Source: Polynucleobacter sp. UBA962
Lineage (GTDB): Bacteria; Pseudomonadota; Gammaproteobacteria; Burkholderiales; Burkholderiaceae
Reading direction: 5' to 3'
NCBI GenBank assembly: GCA_002292975.1
Contig: DBCI01000053.1
Coordinates: 4,402 to 10,510 of the forward strand
Length of the DNA stretch: 6,109 nucleotides
Part shown: positions 1 to 5,849 of the stretch, piece after piece
How the letters are laid out: every line of letters starts with the position of its first letter
How positions within the stretch are numbered: the first letter of the stretch is position 1
Position numbers and translations under genes: made by a program
Notes under the pieces: model-generated
What the model saw: only the letters and a program-made list of their open reading frames with translations
The model's database searches: none
What the model was told of the DNA's origin: nothing

Positions 1-423
1 GGTACGGTTGTAGTTTTAGGTAATACCGGTCGTAACTTTGCGGCTGGTATGAGCGGTGGCGTGGCGTACGTCTATGACGAAGATGGTTTGTTTGAAAAGC
101 GTTGCAATACCAGTATGGCAACGCTAGAGAAAGTATTGCCCTCTGCCCAACAAATAAGCGCAATGCCGAAGTCTGCTTGGCACGCCCCCGTAAATGTAAA
201 AGAGGGTGGTGAGCGCCAAACCGATGAGCAAATACTAAAGACTTTAATTGAGCGCCATTTCCGCTACACCGGATCCGAGCGAGCAAAAGCCTTATTGGCA
301 GACTGGGAAAAGGCTCGCACGCGTTTTATAAAAGTGTTGCCAACCGAGTACAAGCGGGCGTTAGGAGAGTTGTGGGAGCGCGCTCAGGGCCAAGTCGGCA
401 AAGAGAAGTCGGTCACGGTATAG
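1..423 (+). CDS. gltB: Glutamate synthase (NADPH) large subunit, C-terminal end (5' truncated by window)
   Basis: The reading frame is open from base 1 and ends at TAG 421-423, giving the last 140 residues of a protein that is normally about 1,500 long. The fragment opens with [20 protein letters not shown], the glycine-rich end of the C-terminal beta-helix (GXGXG) domain of glutamate synthase alpha subunits. It is followed by the usual helical tail containing an [12 protein letters not shown] segment. The full enzyme splits glutamine at its N-terminal amidotransferase site, channels ammonia to a central FMN/3Fe-4S domain and forms glutamate from 2-oxoglutarate in the cytoplasm. The GltD subunit encoded next supplies electrons from NADPH. 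The ATG at base 49 is internal to the domain and is not the start. Identity rests on the GXGXG end plus the adjacent gltD; the catalytic domains are outside the window. Confidence 0.95.
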   Translation, partial: GTVVVLGNTGRNFAAGMSGGVAYVYDEDGLFEKRCNTSMATLEKVLPSAQQISAMPKSAWHAPVNVKEGGERQTDEQILKTLIERHFRYTGSERAKALLADWEKARTRFIKVLPTEYKRALGELWERAQGQVGKEKSVTV

Positions 424-454
424 CGGGCAAGTTTAAGACATATTAAAGAAATTA

Positions 455-460
455 CAGGAG
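455..460 (+). promoter_or_regulatory. Ribosome binding site of gltD
   Basis: CAGGAG lies five bases upstream of the ATG at 466 and is a near-perfect Shine-Dalgarno sequence. It is the strongest such site in the window and fixes the gltD start. The 42-base gltB-gltD gap shows no convincing -35/-10 pair and no terminator hairpin, so the two genes are probably co-transcribed. Confidence 0.8.
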
Positions 461-465
461 TTTGT

Positions 466-1929
466 ATGGGTAAGGTGACTGGATTTATGGAGTTTGAACG
501 GGTCGATGAAAAATATGAAGCCCCGATTAAACGAATTCATCATTACAAAGAGTTTGTGGCGGCCTTGTCCGATACCGATGCCAAAGTTCAGGGTGCACGA
601 TGCATGGATTGCGGCATCCCATTTTGTAATAACGGCTGCCCCGTCAACAACATCATTCCCGATTTTAATGATTTGGTTTATCAGGGGGATTGGAAAAATG
701 CCATTGAGGTTTTGCATTCCACTAATAATTTTCCCGAGTTTACTGGCCGCATTTGCCCCGCACCTTGCGAAGCTGCTTGTACTCTCGGAATTAATGAGCT
801 ACCTGTAGGTATCAAATCGATTGAGCATGCGATTATCGATAAGGCTTGGGAAAACGGTTGGGTAAAGCCACAGCCTCCTAAGACCAAGACTGGCAAGAAA
901 GTTGCGGTAGTAGGTTCTGGCCCGGCGGGTATGGCTGCTGCTCAGCAATTAGCGCGCGCTGGTCATGATGTCACCGTATTTGAGAAAAATGATCGTGCAG
1001 GCGGTTTGCTGCGCTATGGCATTCCTGATTTCAAGATGGAGAAATGGCTCATTGATCGTCGTGTTGAGCAAATGCAAGCCGAGGGCGTTACCTTTGCGAC
1101 AGGTGTATTTGTTGGTAAGGACAGTTTGGGCAAAGAAGTAAAAAACTATTCCAAAAAGAGTGTTACCCCTGAAGCCTTAATGAAAGACTTTGATGCGGTC
1201 ATTATTAGTGGTGGTGCAGAGCAACCTCGTGATTTACCAGTGCCAGGCCGAGAGCTGGGCGGTATTCATTACGCTCTCGAGTTTTTAATTCCGCAAAACA
1301 AAGAAAATGCAGGTGATTTAAAGAACGAGATTCGTGCTACGGATAAACATGTAGTGGTGATTGGCGGCGGCGATACTGGTTCGGATTGTGTTGGCACCTC
1401 GAATCGCCATGGCGCCAAACACGTTACGCAGTTTGAACTATTACCTCAACCTCCCGAAGAAGAGAATAAGCCTTTGGTATGGCCGTATTGGCCCACAAAG
1501 TTACGGACATCCTCATCCCATGAAGAAGGATGTGAGCGCGATTGGTCAGTAGCAACAAAGCGTTTTGAAGGCAAAAACGGTAAGGTTGAAAAGCTCATCG
1601 GCGTTCGCCTGGAGTGGAAAGACGGCAAAATGGCTGAGGTCCCGAATTCAGAGTTTGAAGTGAAAGCGGATTTGGTGTTATTGGCAATGGGATTTGTATC
1701 ACCAGCGCAGCAGATATTAAGTGCCTTTGGTGTTGAGAAGGATCCACGGGGTAATGCAAAGGCAACAGTGGATGGCCATAAAGCCTATCACACCAATGTT
1801 CCGAACGTGTTTGCTGCTGGTGATATGCGCCGTGGTCAGTCTTTGGTGGTATGGGCAATCCGCGAGGGGCGTCAATGCGCACGCTCAGTCGATGAGTTTT
1901 TAATGGGTTCATCCGTTTTGCCACGATAA
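466..1929 (+). CDS. gltD: Glutamate synthase (NADPH) small subunit
   Basis: This 487-residue protein is the FAD-containing beta subunit that oxidises NADPH and passes electrons through iron-sulfur clusters to GltB for glutamate synthesis in the cytoplasm. The N-terminal region carries two cysteine groups typical of the family's [4Fe-4S] clusters: C46, C49, C54, C58 ([14 protein letters not shown]) and C97, C101, C105 (CPAPCEAAC). An FAD-binding Rossmann motif GSGPAG is at 150-155. A second, NADPH-binding glycine motif, IGGGDTGSD, is at 299-307. The C-terminal FAD contact [15 protein letters not shown] is at 451-465. Length is slightly above that of E. coli GltD (472) and no domain is missing. 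The start is set by the strong CAGGAG site. It ends in tandem stops (TAA TAA) only six bases before mlaF, with no terminator between. Related NADPH-dependent flavoproteins share this fold, but the gltB neighbour settles the assignment. Confidence 0.97.
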   Translation: MGKVTGFMEFERVDEKYEAPIKRIHHYKEFVAALSDTDAKVQGARCMDCGIPFCNNGCPVNNIIPDFNDLVYQGDWKNAIEVLHSTNNFPEFTGRICPAPCEAACTLGINELPVGIKSIEHAIIDKAWENGWVKPQPPKTKTGKKVAVVGSGPAGMAAAQQLARAGHDVTVFEKNDRAGGLLRYGIPDFKMEKWLIDRRVEQMQAEGVTFATGVFVGKDSLGKEVKNYSKKSVTPEALMKDFDAVIISGGAEQPRDLPVPGRELGGIHYALEFLIPQNKENAGDLKNEIRATDKHVVVIGGGDTGSDCVGTSNRHGAKHVTQFELLPQPPEEENKPLVWPYWPTKLRTSSSHEEGCERDWSVATKRFEGKNGKVEKLIGVRLEWKDGKMAEVPNSEFEVKADLVLLAMGFVSPAQQILSAFGVEKDPRGNAKATVDGHKAYHTNVPNVFAAGDMRRGQSLVVWAIREGRQCARSVDEFLMGSSVLPR

Positions 1930-1935
1930 TAAGGC

Positions 1936-2763
1936 ATGTCAATTGCAAATCATGTTGGTCCTGTAGTAGTTTCTATCCGCGGGGTCGACTTTTCCTATGC
2001 TCCAGGGGAGAGAAAAATTCTCTCGGGGCTTAATATGGAATTTAAGCGCGGCCAGGTGGTTGCAGTGATGGGTGGCTCAGGCTGCGGTAAGACTACAGTC
2101 TTACGTCTAATTGGTGGTCAAGTAATTGCGCAACTGGGCTCGGTACTTTTTGAGGATCAGGATATTGCATCAATGAACAGCGAGCGCTTGATGCAAGCGC
2201 GCCGTCGCATGGGGATGCTGTTTCAGTTTGGTGCTTTGTTCACCGATCTTAGTGTGTTTGAGAACGTTGCCTTTCCCTTACGCGAGCATACCAATCTCAG
2301 CGAAGAACTCATCCGCGATCTAGTCTTGATGAAGCTCAACGCAGTAGGGTTGCGGGGTGCACGTGACCTCATGCCATCTCAAATATCAGGCGGCATGGCA
2401 AGACGAGTTGCACTAGCGCGCGCTATTGTTCTAGATCCACCGCTCATCATGTATGACGAACCCTTTGCAGGATTAGACCCGATTGGTTTGGGAATCACAG
2501 CGCGTTTAATCCGTAATTTGAATGATGCGCTGGGAGCAACGAGCATTATCGTGACCCATGATGTTGAGGAGACCTTTGAGATCGCCGACTACGTTTACTT
2601 TATTGCGAATGGAAAAATCGGAGCAGAAGGAACGCCCGAGGATCTCAATCGCTCGAGCGATCCGTTTGTGCGTCAGTTTTTAGATGCCTCTCCCGAGGGC
2701 CCAGTCCCGTTTAATTATCCAGGCCTTGATGCTGCTACTGATTTTGGTGTGAGGTCTTCATGA
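1936..2763 (+). CDS. mlaF: Mla phospholipid transport ATP-binding protein MlaF
   Basis: MlaF is the cytoplasmic ATPase of the MlaFEDB complex, which handles phospholipid movement between the inner-membrane complex and the periplasmic carrier MlaC. The 275 residues contain every ABC ATPase motif: Walker A GGSGCGKTT (46-54), Q-loop Q97 in MLFQFGALFTD, signature ISGGMARR (150-157), Walker B LIMYDE (170-175) with catalytic E175, D-loop GLDP (179-182) and H-loop H208. The segments MLFQFGALFTD, FPLREHT and SGGMARR are characteristic of the MlaF/Mkl/Ttg2A family. The C-terminal VRQFLDASPEGPVPFNYPG tail (245-263) matches the MlaF extension that in E. coli packs against the partner ATPase and MlaB. 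The ATG follows gltD after six bases. The only Shine-Dalgarno-like sequence (AAGG, 1931-1934) is one base from the ATG, which is too close to work well, so coupling to gltD translation is likely. The last bases overlap mlaE (ATGA). Confidence 0.96.
   Translation: MSIANHVGPVVVSIRGVDFSYAPGERKILSGLNMEFKRGQVVAVMGGSGCGKTTVLRLIGGQVIAQLGSVLFEDQDIASMNSERLMQARRRMGMLFQFGALFTDLSVFENVAFPLREHTNLSEELIRDLVLMKLNAVGLRGARDLMPSQISGGMARRVALARAIVLDPPLIMYDEPFAGLDPIGLGITARLIRNLNDALGATSIIVTHDVEETFEIADYVYFIANGKIGAEGTPEDLNRSSDPFVRQFLDASPEGPVPFNYPGLDAATDFGVRSS
2750..2754 (+). promoter_or_regulatory. Ribosome binding site of mlaE
   Basis: TGAGG lies within the last codons of mlaF, five bases before the mlaE ATG at 2760. 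The start codon shares ATGA (2760-2763) with the mlaF stop, a classic layout for coupled translation of an ABC ATPase and its permease. The same TGAGG with five-base spacing recurs before mlaD. Confidence 0.7.
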
Positions 2764-3575
2764 CGACAGAATCCAACTCCTTATTTAGTGGATTGCTAAA
2801 CAAACTAGGCGACCTAGGCTTTTTTATTCGCCGCAATCTTACAGGCCTTGGTTACGCAGCCCGTATGTTTGCTCTCGTACTAGTGCGCTCAGGATCGTTG
2901 CTAAAACGTCCCCGCTTGGTCTCTGATCAAGTTCTTTTTGTTGGCAATTATTCATTTGTGATTATTACGGTATCGGGTTTATTTGTCGGCTTTGTTCTAG
3001 GCTTGCAGGGCTACTACACCTTGACCCGCTATGGATCAGAGCAAGCGCTGGGCTTACTGGTTGCTTTATCTCTAACCCGTGAGCTAGGCCCCGTGATTAC
3101 GGCCCTATTATTTGCTGGTCGGGCAGGCACTTCTTTGACTGCAGAAATTGGCCTAATGAAAGCAGGGGAGCAACTTTCTGCGATGGAGATGATGGCAGTT
3201 GATCCATTGCGCCGCGTAATTGCTCCTCGCCTATGGGCCGGAATTATCTCAATGCCTATTTTGGCAACGATCTTTACTGCGGTTGGTGTGTTGGGTGGTT
3301 ATTTAGTGGGTGTACCGCTCATTGGTGTTGATAGCGGCGCTTTTTGGTCGCAGATGCAAGGCGGCGTTGATCTGTTTGATGATATTGGCAATGGTTTTAT
3401 TAAGAGCATTGTCTTTGGATTTGCCGTCACTTTTATTGCTCTGTATCAGGGTTATGAGGCCAAGCCAACACCCGAGGGTGTATCGCAGGCAACTACCCGC
3501 ACGGTCGTACTGTCCTCGTTGACGGTATTAGCCCTGGATTTTTTATTAACCGCCATGATGTTTTCCAACAACTAA
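2760..3575 (+). CDS. mlaE: Mla phospholipid transport permease MlaE
   Basis: MlaE is the integral inner-membrane subunit of the MlaFEDB complex; two copies form the lipid pocket beneath the MlaD ring. The 271 residues (E. coli MlaE has 260) show a N-terminal amphipathic region (about 15-50) and hydrophobic segments near 62-83, 96-118, 157-186 and 214-230, with a last helix around 248-268. The diagnostic MlaE/Ttg2B block is at 105-150: LTRELGPVITALLFAGRAG followed by TSLTAEIGLMKAGEQLSAME and MMAVDPL. This includes the cytoplasmic coupling region that contacts MlaF, and its glutamates E108, E129, E137 and E143 are typical of the family. There is no signal peptide, as expected. The gene overlaps mlaF by four bases and is followed by a 61-base gap before mlaD. 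Confidence 0.96.
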   Translation: MTTESNSLFSGLLNKLGDLGFFIRRNLTGLGYAARMFALVLVRSGSLLKRPRLVSDQVLFVGNYSFVIITVSGLFVGFVLGLQGYYTLTRYGSEQALGLLVALSLTRELGPVITALLFAGRAGTSLTAEIGLMKAGEQLSAMEMMAVDPLRRVIAPRLWAGIISMPILATIFTAVGVLGGYLVGVPLIGVDSGAFWSQMQGGVDLFDDIGNGFIKSIVFGFAVTFIALYQGYEAKPTPEGVSQATTRTVVLSSLTVLALDFLLTAMMFSNN

Positions 3576-3595
3576 GTTTGAATAGAAAAAATACT

Positions 3596-3640
3596 ATGAG
3601 CGATCCTTGCTTGGTTCAGAATAAACTGAGGTTCTTATGA
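3596..3640 (+). other. Possible 14-codon leader ORF ending on the mlaD start
   Basis: An ATG at 3596 opens a 14-residue frame, MSDPCLVQNKLRFL, whose TGA (3638-3640) overlaps the mlaD ATG (3637-3639) as ATGA. The mlaD Shine-Dalgarno lies inside it. The only upstream purine stretch is GAAAAAA (3585-3591), a weak ribosome site. It resembles no peptide I know. It could couple mlaD translation to upstream ribosomes, but a short frame in a 61-base gap may arise by chance. Confidence 0.2.
3627..3631 (+). promoter_or_regulatory. Ribosome binding site of mlaD
   Basis: TGAGG sits five bases before the ATG at 3637 and supports that start. The rest of the mlaE-mlaD gap (3576-3636) contains TTGAAT at 3578-3583, but no -10 box at 16-18 base spacing, so I do not call a promoter. 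Confidence 0.65.
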
Positions 3641-4134
3641 GAAAAAGTGCAATTGATGTTTGGGTTGGTATTTTTGTTGCCATCGGCATGTTGGCCATGT
3701 TGTTTTTGGCCCTAAAGGTTGGCAATATGAGCGCAGTCTCTTTTGCCCCCACGTATTCTGTATCTGCCCGTTTTGACAATATTGGCGGCTTAAAGCCAAG
3801 AGCCCCAGTCAAAAGCGCTGGGGTTGTCGTTGGCCGTATTGCTGCTATCAAATTTGATGACACTACATATCAGGCGACTGTGACCATGATCATTGATAAG
3901 ACGTATAAGTTTCCGAAGGATTCCTCTGCAAAAATCTTGACCTCTGGATTATTGGGAGAGCAATACATTGGCTTAGAAGCCGGCGGTGATGAGCAAATGC
4001 TTGCAGAGGGTGGCAAGATCAACCAAACTCAATCAGCCATTGTCTTGGAGAATTTAATCAGTCAGTTCCTATACAACAAAGCTGCAGATAGTGGGCAAGA
4101 TAAAGGTGAGGGCGGTAAAGCTTCATCGAAGTAA
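3637..4134 (+). CDS. mlaD: Mla inner-membrane MCE-domain lipid-binding protein MlaD
   Basis: MlaD is anchored in the inner membrane and forms a hexameric ring in the periplasm that passes phospholipid between MlaE and MlaC. The 165 residues (E. coli MlaD has 183) start with a short charged N-terminus and one membrane helix at about 8-28 (VWVGIFVAIGMLAMLFLALK). A single MCE domain spans about 39-116. It shows the family pattern FDNIGGLKPRAPVKSAGVVV followed by GRI (46-68), and SSAKILTSGLLGEQYIGLEA (96-115). After it comes a helical segment with VLENLISQFLYNKA (136-149), which in this family lines the ring's central pore, and a short hydrophilic Gly/Lys/Ser-rich tail. Start is ATG with a good ribosome site. 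The gene lies between the permease and mlaA; the single MCE domain and short length separate it from multi-MCE proteins such as PqiB or LetB. Confidence 0.96.
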   Translation: MRKSAIDVWVGIFVAIGMLAMLFLALKVGNMSAVSFAPTYSVSARFDNIGGLKPRAPVKSAGVVVGRIAAIKFDDTTYQATVTMIIDKTYKFPKDSSAKILTSGLLGEQYIGLEAGGDEQMLAEGGKINQTQSAIVLENLISQFLYNKAADSGQDKGEGGKASSK

Positions 4135-4140
4135 CCATAA

Positions 4141-4182
4141 ATGTATTCCAATCACAACAATAATCATAACCGCCCGTGTTAA
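4141..4182 (+). other. Possible 13-codon leader ORF overlapping the mlaA start
   Basis: An ATG at 4141, six bases after the mlaD stop, opens the frame MYSNHNNNHNRPC, which stops with TAA at 4180-4182, just past the mlaA GTG (4176-4178). It is rich in Asn and His. No clear ribosome site precedes it, although the position would suit re-initiation after mlaD. Because mlaA lacks its own Shine-Dalgarno sequence, this small frame might feed ribosomes to it. Chance is an equally good explanation. Confidence 0.2.
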
Positions 4183-4913
4183 TTCTTAAGCGCATTACCA
4201 TTCTTTTTCTTTGCGCCTCAATGATTGGGTGCGCCAGCATTCCGGCTGGAAGCGAGAGATCTCCAGACGATCCATGGGAGTCATTTAATCGCTCGGTATT
4301 TTCATTTAATGAAAGCTTAGATGATTATTTACTAAAGCCCATTACGAAAGGCTATCGTTTTATTCTGCCTAAACCTGCGCAACAAGGGGTCGATAATTTC
4401 TTTGGAAACTACCGCGATATCTACACCTCGGCGAATAATCTACTGCAAGGCAATCTAAGTATGGCCTTTAGTGATTTGATGCGCGTGGTTGTCAATACTA
4501 TTTTTGGCTTAGGGGGCTTATTTGATGTTGCAACGCCCGGTGGCCTCGAAAAGCATAAAGCGGATTTTGGGCAAACCTTTGGTGTGTGGGGTATCCCATC
4601 AGGCCCTTATGTAGTGCTGCCACTTTTTGGGCCTAGTAATGTCCGCGATACCTTTGGAACAGCAGTTGATTTAGAGACTGACTACTTATTTCGGATGCTA
4701 CCCAATGTTGCTTTGCGAAATAGTTTGACAGCGTTACGGGTTGTAAACGCTCGCAATAACTACTATGAGGCAGGTGATCTATTTGAAGGTGCCGCGCTTG
4801 ATAAATACACCTTTACCCGTGATGCCTATATTCAGCGCCGCCAATATCAAATTGATCAGGCCAAAGAAGGCAAGGAACCGCCTCCACCTGTGTATGAAAA
4901 CCAGCACCAATAA
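4176..4913 (+). CDS. mlaA: Outer-membrane phospholipid transport lipoprotein MlaA (VacJ)
   Basis: MlaA is an outer-membrane lipoprotein that, with a porin partner, removes phospholipid from the outer leaflet and hands it to MlaC. The 245 residues (E. coli has 251) begin with a lysine/arginine stretch, a hydrophobic segment (7-18) and a lipobox ending in MIGC, with C19 the lipidated cysteine. Met at -3 is slightly unusual; Ala at +2 is not an inner-membrane retention signal. The VacJ domain follows from about 32: DPWESFNRSVFSFNESLDD (32-50), NLLQGNLSMAFSDLMRVVVN (88-107), GLGGLFDVATPGGLEKHKAD (111-130), FGQTFGVWGIPSGPYVVLPL (131-150) and FGPSNVRDTFGTAVD (151-165). The GTG start is forced: an in-frame TAA lies at 4167-4169, and the next ATG (residue 16) would destroy the signal peptide. 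No Shine-Dalgarno sequence is visible. The C-terminal tail is charged and proline-rich. Confidence 0.96.
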   Translation: MLILKRITILFLCASMIGCASIPAGSERSPDDPWESFNRSVFSFNESLDDYLLKPITKGYRFILPKPAQQGVDNFFGNYRDIYTSANNLLQGNLSMAFSDLMRVVVNTIFGLGGLFDVATPGGLEKHKADFGQTFGVWGIPSGPYVVLPLFGPSNVRDTFGTAVDLETDYLFRMLPNVALRNSLTALRVVNARNNYYEAGDLFEGAALDKYTFTRDAYIQRRQYQIDQAKEGKEPPPPVYENQHQ

Positions 4914-4916
4914 ATA

Positions 4917-4932
4917 TAGTCATAAAAGACTA
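4917..4932 (+). other. Weak hairpin in the mlaA-mlaC gap
   Basis: TAGTC (4917-4921) and GACTA (4928-4932) form a perfect five-base stem around the loop ATAAAA, starting three bases after the mlaA stop. The stem is AT-rich and no U-run follows (AAAATCTAACC), so it is not a convincing intrinsic terminator. It could be an RNA processing or stability element, or chance. Confidence 0.25.
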
Positions 4933-4966
4933 AAATCTAACCTTATCTTAATTCGTATGGTTGATT

Positions 4967-5584
4967 GTGAAAACACTTATTTTTAGTATTGCGACTGCAC
5001 TCATTTCTTTTTCAGCATTGGCACAAAATGCGCTGGACGCCGCTACGCCTGATGGCTTAATTAAGACGATTGTTACTGACGTAATGGTTTCGGTCAAAGC
5101 AGACCCAGAGATCCAGAAAGGTAATATTCCTCGTGTAGTTGAGTTGGTCGAGAAAAAAATCGTGCCCTATACCGATATGCGGCGCACAACCCAATTAGCT
5201 ATGGGAAGGAATTGGAGTAAAGCCACTCCAGAGCAGCAGAATCAACTCATCATCGAGTTTAAGAATCTTTTGATTCGAACATATTCTGGAGCACTGAGTC
5301 AGTTACGTGATCAAACAGTGCAATACAAACCATTACGCTCCTCGCCAAGCGATACCGATGTAATTGTGCGTACCGTTGTTATCGGTAAATCAGACCCTAT
5401 CCCTTTGGATTATCGGCTCGAGAAAACAAATGAAGGTTGGCGGGTCTATGACGTTAATATCATGGGCGCATGGTTGATTGAGGCTTATCGCAATCAATTC
5501 ACGAATCAGATTAATCAAAATGGTATCGATGGGCTGATCAAGTTCTTGCAAGAGCGTAATGCAATGTTGGCCGGAAAAAAATAG
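4967..5584 (+). CDS. mlaC: Periplasmic phospholipid carrier MlaC
   Basis: MlaC is the soluble periplasmic shuttle that carries phospholipid between MlaA and MlaD. From the GTG at 4967 the protein has 205 residues (E. coli has 211): a Sec signal peptide MKTLIFSIATALISFSALA (1-19) with an ALA cleavage site before QNALDA, then the MlaC/Ttg2D domain. Recognisable family blocks are VVELVEKKIVPYTDMRRTTQ (57-76), AMGRNWSKATPEQQNQLIIE (78-97), FKNLLIRTYSGAL (98-110) and the C-terminal GWRVYDVNIMGAWLIEAYRN (157-176), followed by a helix with GLIKFLQERNAML. A TTG at 4961 is in frame and would add two residues; I prefer GTG because the KT start of the signal peptide is typical and the weak purine stretch ATGG (4957-4960) is then six bases away rather than adjacent. 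The gene ends GGA AAA AAA TAG, two bases before mlaB. Confidence 0.95.
   Translation: MKTLIFSIATALISFSALAQNALDAATPDGLIKTIVTDVMVSVKADPEIQKGNIPRVVELVEKKIVPYTDMRRTTQLAMGRNWSKATPEQQNQLIIEFKNLLIRTYSGALSQLRDQTVQYKPLRSSPSDTDVIVRTVVIGKSDPIPLDYRLEKTNEGWRVYDVNIMGAWLIEAYRNQFTNQINQNGIDGLIKFLQERNAMLAGKK
5575..5581 (+). promoter_or_regulatory. Possible -1 slippery heptamer at the mlaC/mlaB junction
   Basis: Seven A residues close mlaC, phased as A AAA AAA relative to its codons and followed at once by TAG. A -1 slip would bypass the stop and read ATA GGT ATG, entering the mlaB frame at its own start. I see no obvious stimulatory stem-loop downstream. Another A7 tract in the same gene (5153-5159) is phased AAA AAA A, so such tracts are not avoided here. 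Function is unproven. Confidence 0.25.
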
Positions 5585-5586
5585 GT

Positions 5587-5847
5587 ATGACCTTCGCGCT
5601 TCCTGCTTGTGTTAATCAAGATAATGCACTTAGTCTGCAGCAGCAAGGCCTTTCTGATATTAAACAAAGCCAGACGATTGATTGCACGGCTTTAGTCGAT
5701 TTTGATTCGAGTGTACTTGCTGTTCTTATGGCCTGGCAACGTGAACTCTCCCCCCCACAGAAAACCTTGCGCTTACTCCATCCACCTGAAAAGTTAAAAG
5801 TGTTAGCCCGTGTTTATGGAATCGCTGATTTATTAGGTTTGGAATAA
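5587..5847 (+). CDS. mlaB: Mla STAS-domain protein MlaB
   Basis: MlaB is the small cytoplasmic STAS subunit that binds MlaF and supports assembly and activity of the MlaFEDB complex. The 86-residue product is almost entirely one STAS domain: beta strands around 11-34, then the conserved loop-helix segment [20 protein letters not shown] (35-54). D40-S41-S42 occupies the place of the VDTGG motif of E. coli MlaB, where a Thr is important. It ends with a strand TLRLLHPPE and helix [17 protein letters not shown]. Sequence similarity alone is modest, as is usual for MlaB; position directly after mlaC is the main support. It starts two bases after the mlaC stop and has no good Shine-Dalgarno sequence (GGA at 5573-5575 is 11 bases away), so termination-reinitiation from mlaC is likely. 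A run of seven C (5750-5756) lies in the coding region with the frame intact. Confidence 0.9.
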   Translation: MTFALPACVNQDNALSLQQQGLSDIKQSQTIDCTALVDFDSSVLAVLMAWQRELSPPQKTLRLLHPPEKLKVLARVYGIADLLGLE

Positions 5848-5849
5848 GT

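Noticed and set aside
433..717. Minus-strand open frame of 94 codons opposite the start of gltD.
   Set aside because: It is antisense to the conserved cysteine-rich gltD region, has no recognisable domain, and is explained by the codon pattern of gltD.
1595..1948. Minus-strand open frame of 117 codons opposite the end of gltD.
   Set aside because: The opposite strand encodes the conserved C-terminal part of GltD; the antisense product has no family features or ribosome site.
2648..2661. Perfect 14-base palindrome ATCGCTCGAGCGAT within mlaF.
   Set aside because: It lies in coding sequence (Asn-Arg-Ser-Ser-Asp codons), and a palindrome of this length has a fair chance of occurring once in about 6 kb. 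No partner site was seen.
3576..3636. Possible promoter between mlaE and mlaD (TTGAAT at 3578-3583).
   Set aside because: There is no -10 hexamer at 16-18 base spacing; the TATGAG at 3595-3600 is only 11 bases away.
3594..3863. Minus-strand open frame opposite mlaD.
   Set aside because: It is a shadow of the mlaD MCE domain with no independent support.
4121..4131. CTTC-ATC-GAAG inverted repeat at the end of mlaD as a terminator.
   Set aside because: The stem is four bases with a three-base loop, lies within codons, and is not followed by a T-run.
4765..4986. Plus-strand 73-codon frame bridging the end of mlaA and the start of mlaC.
   Set aside because: Most of it overlaps mlaA in another frame; the product is of random composition. 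Only its last nine codons, from the ATG at 4957, are mentioned as a possible decoy start.
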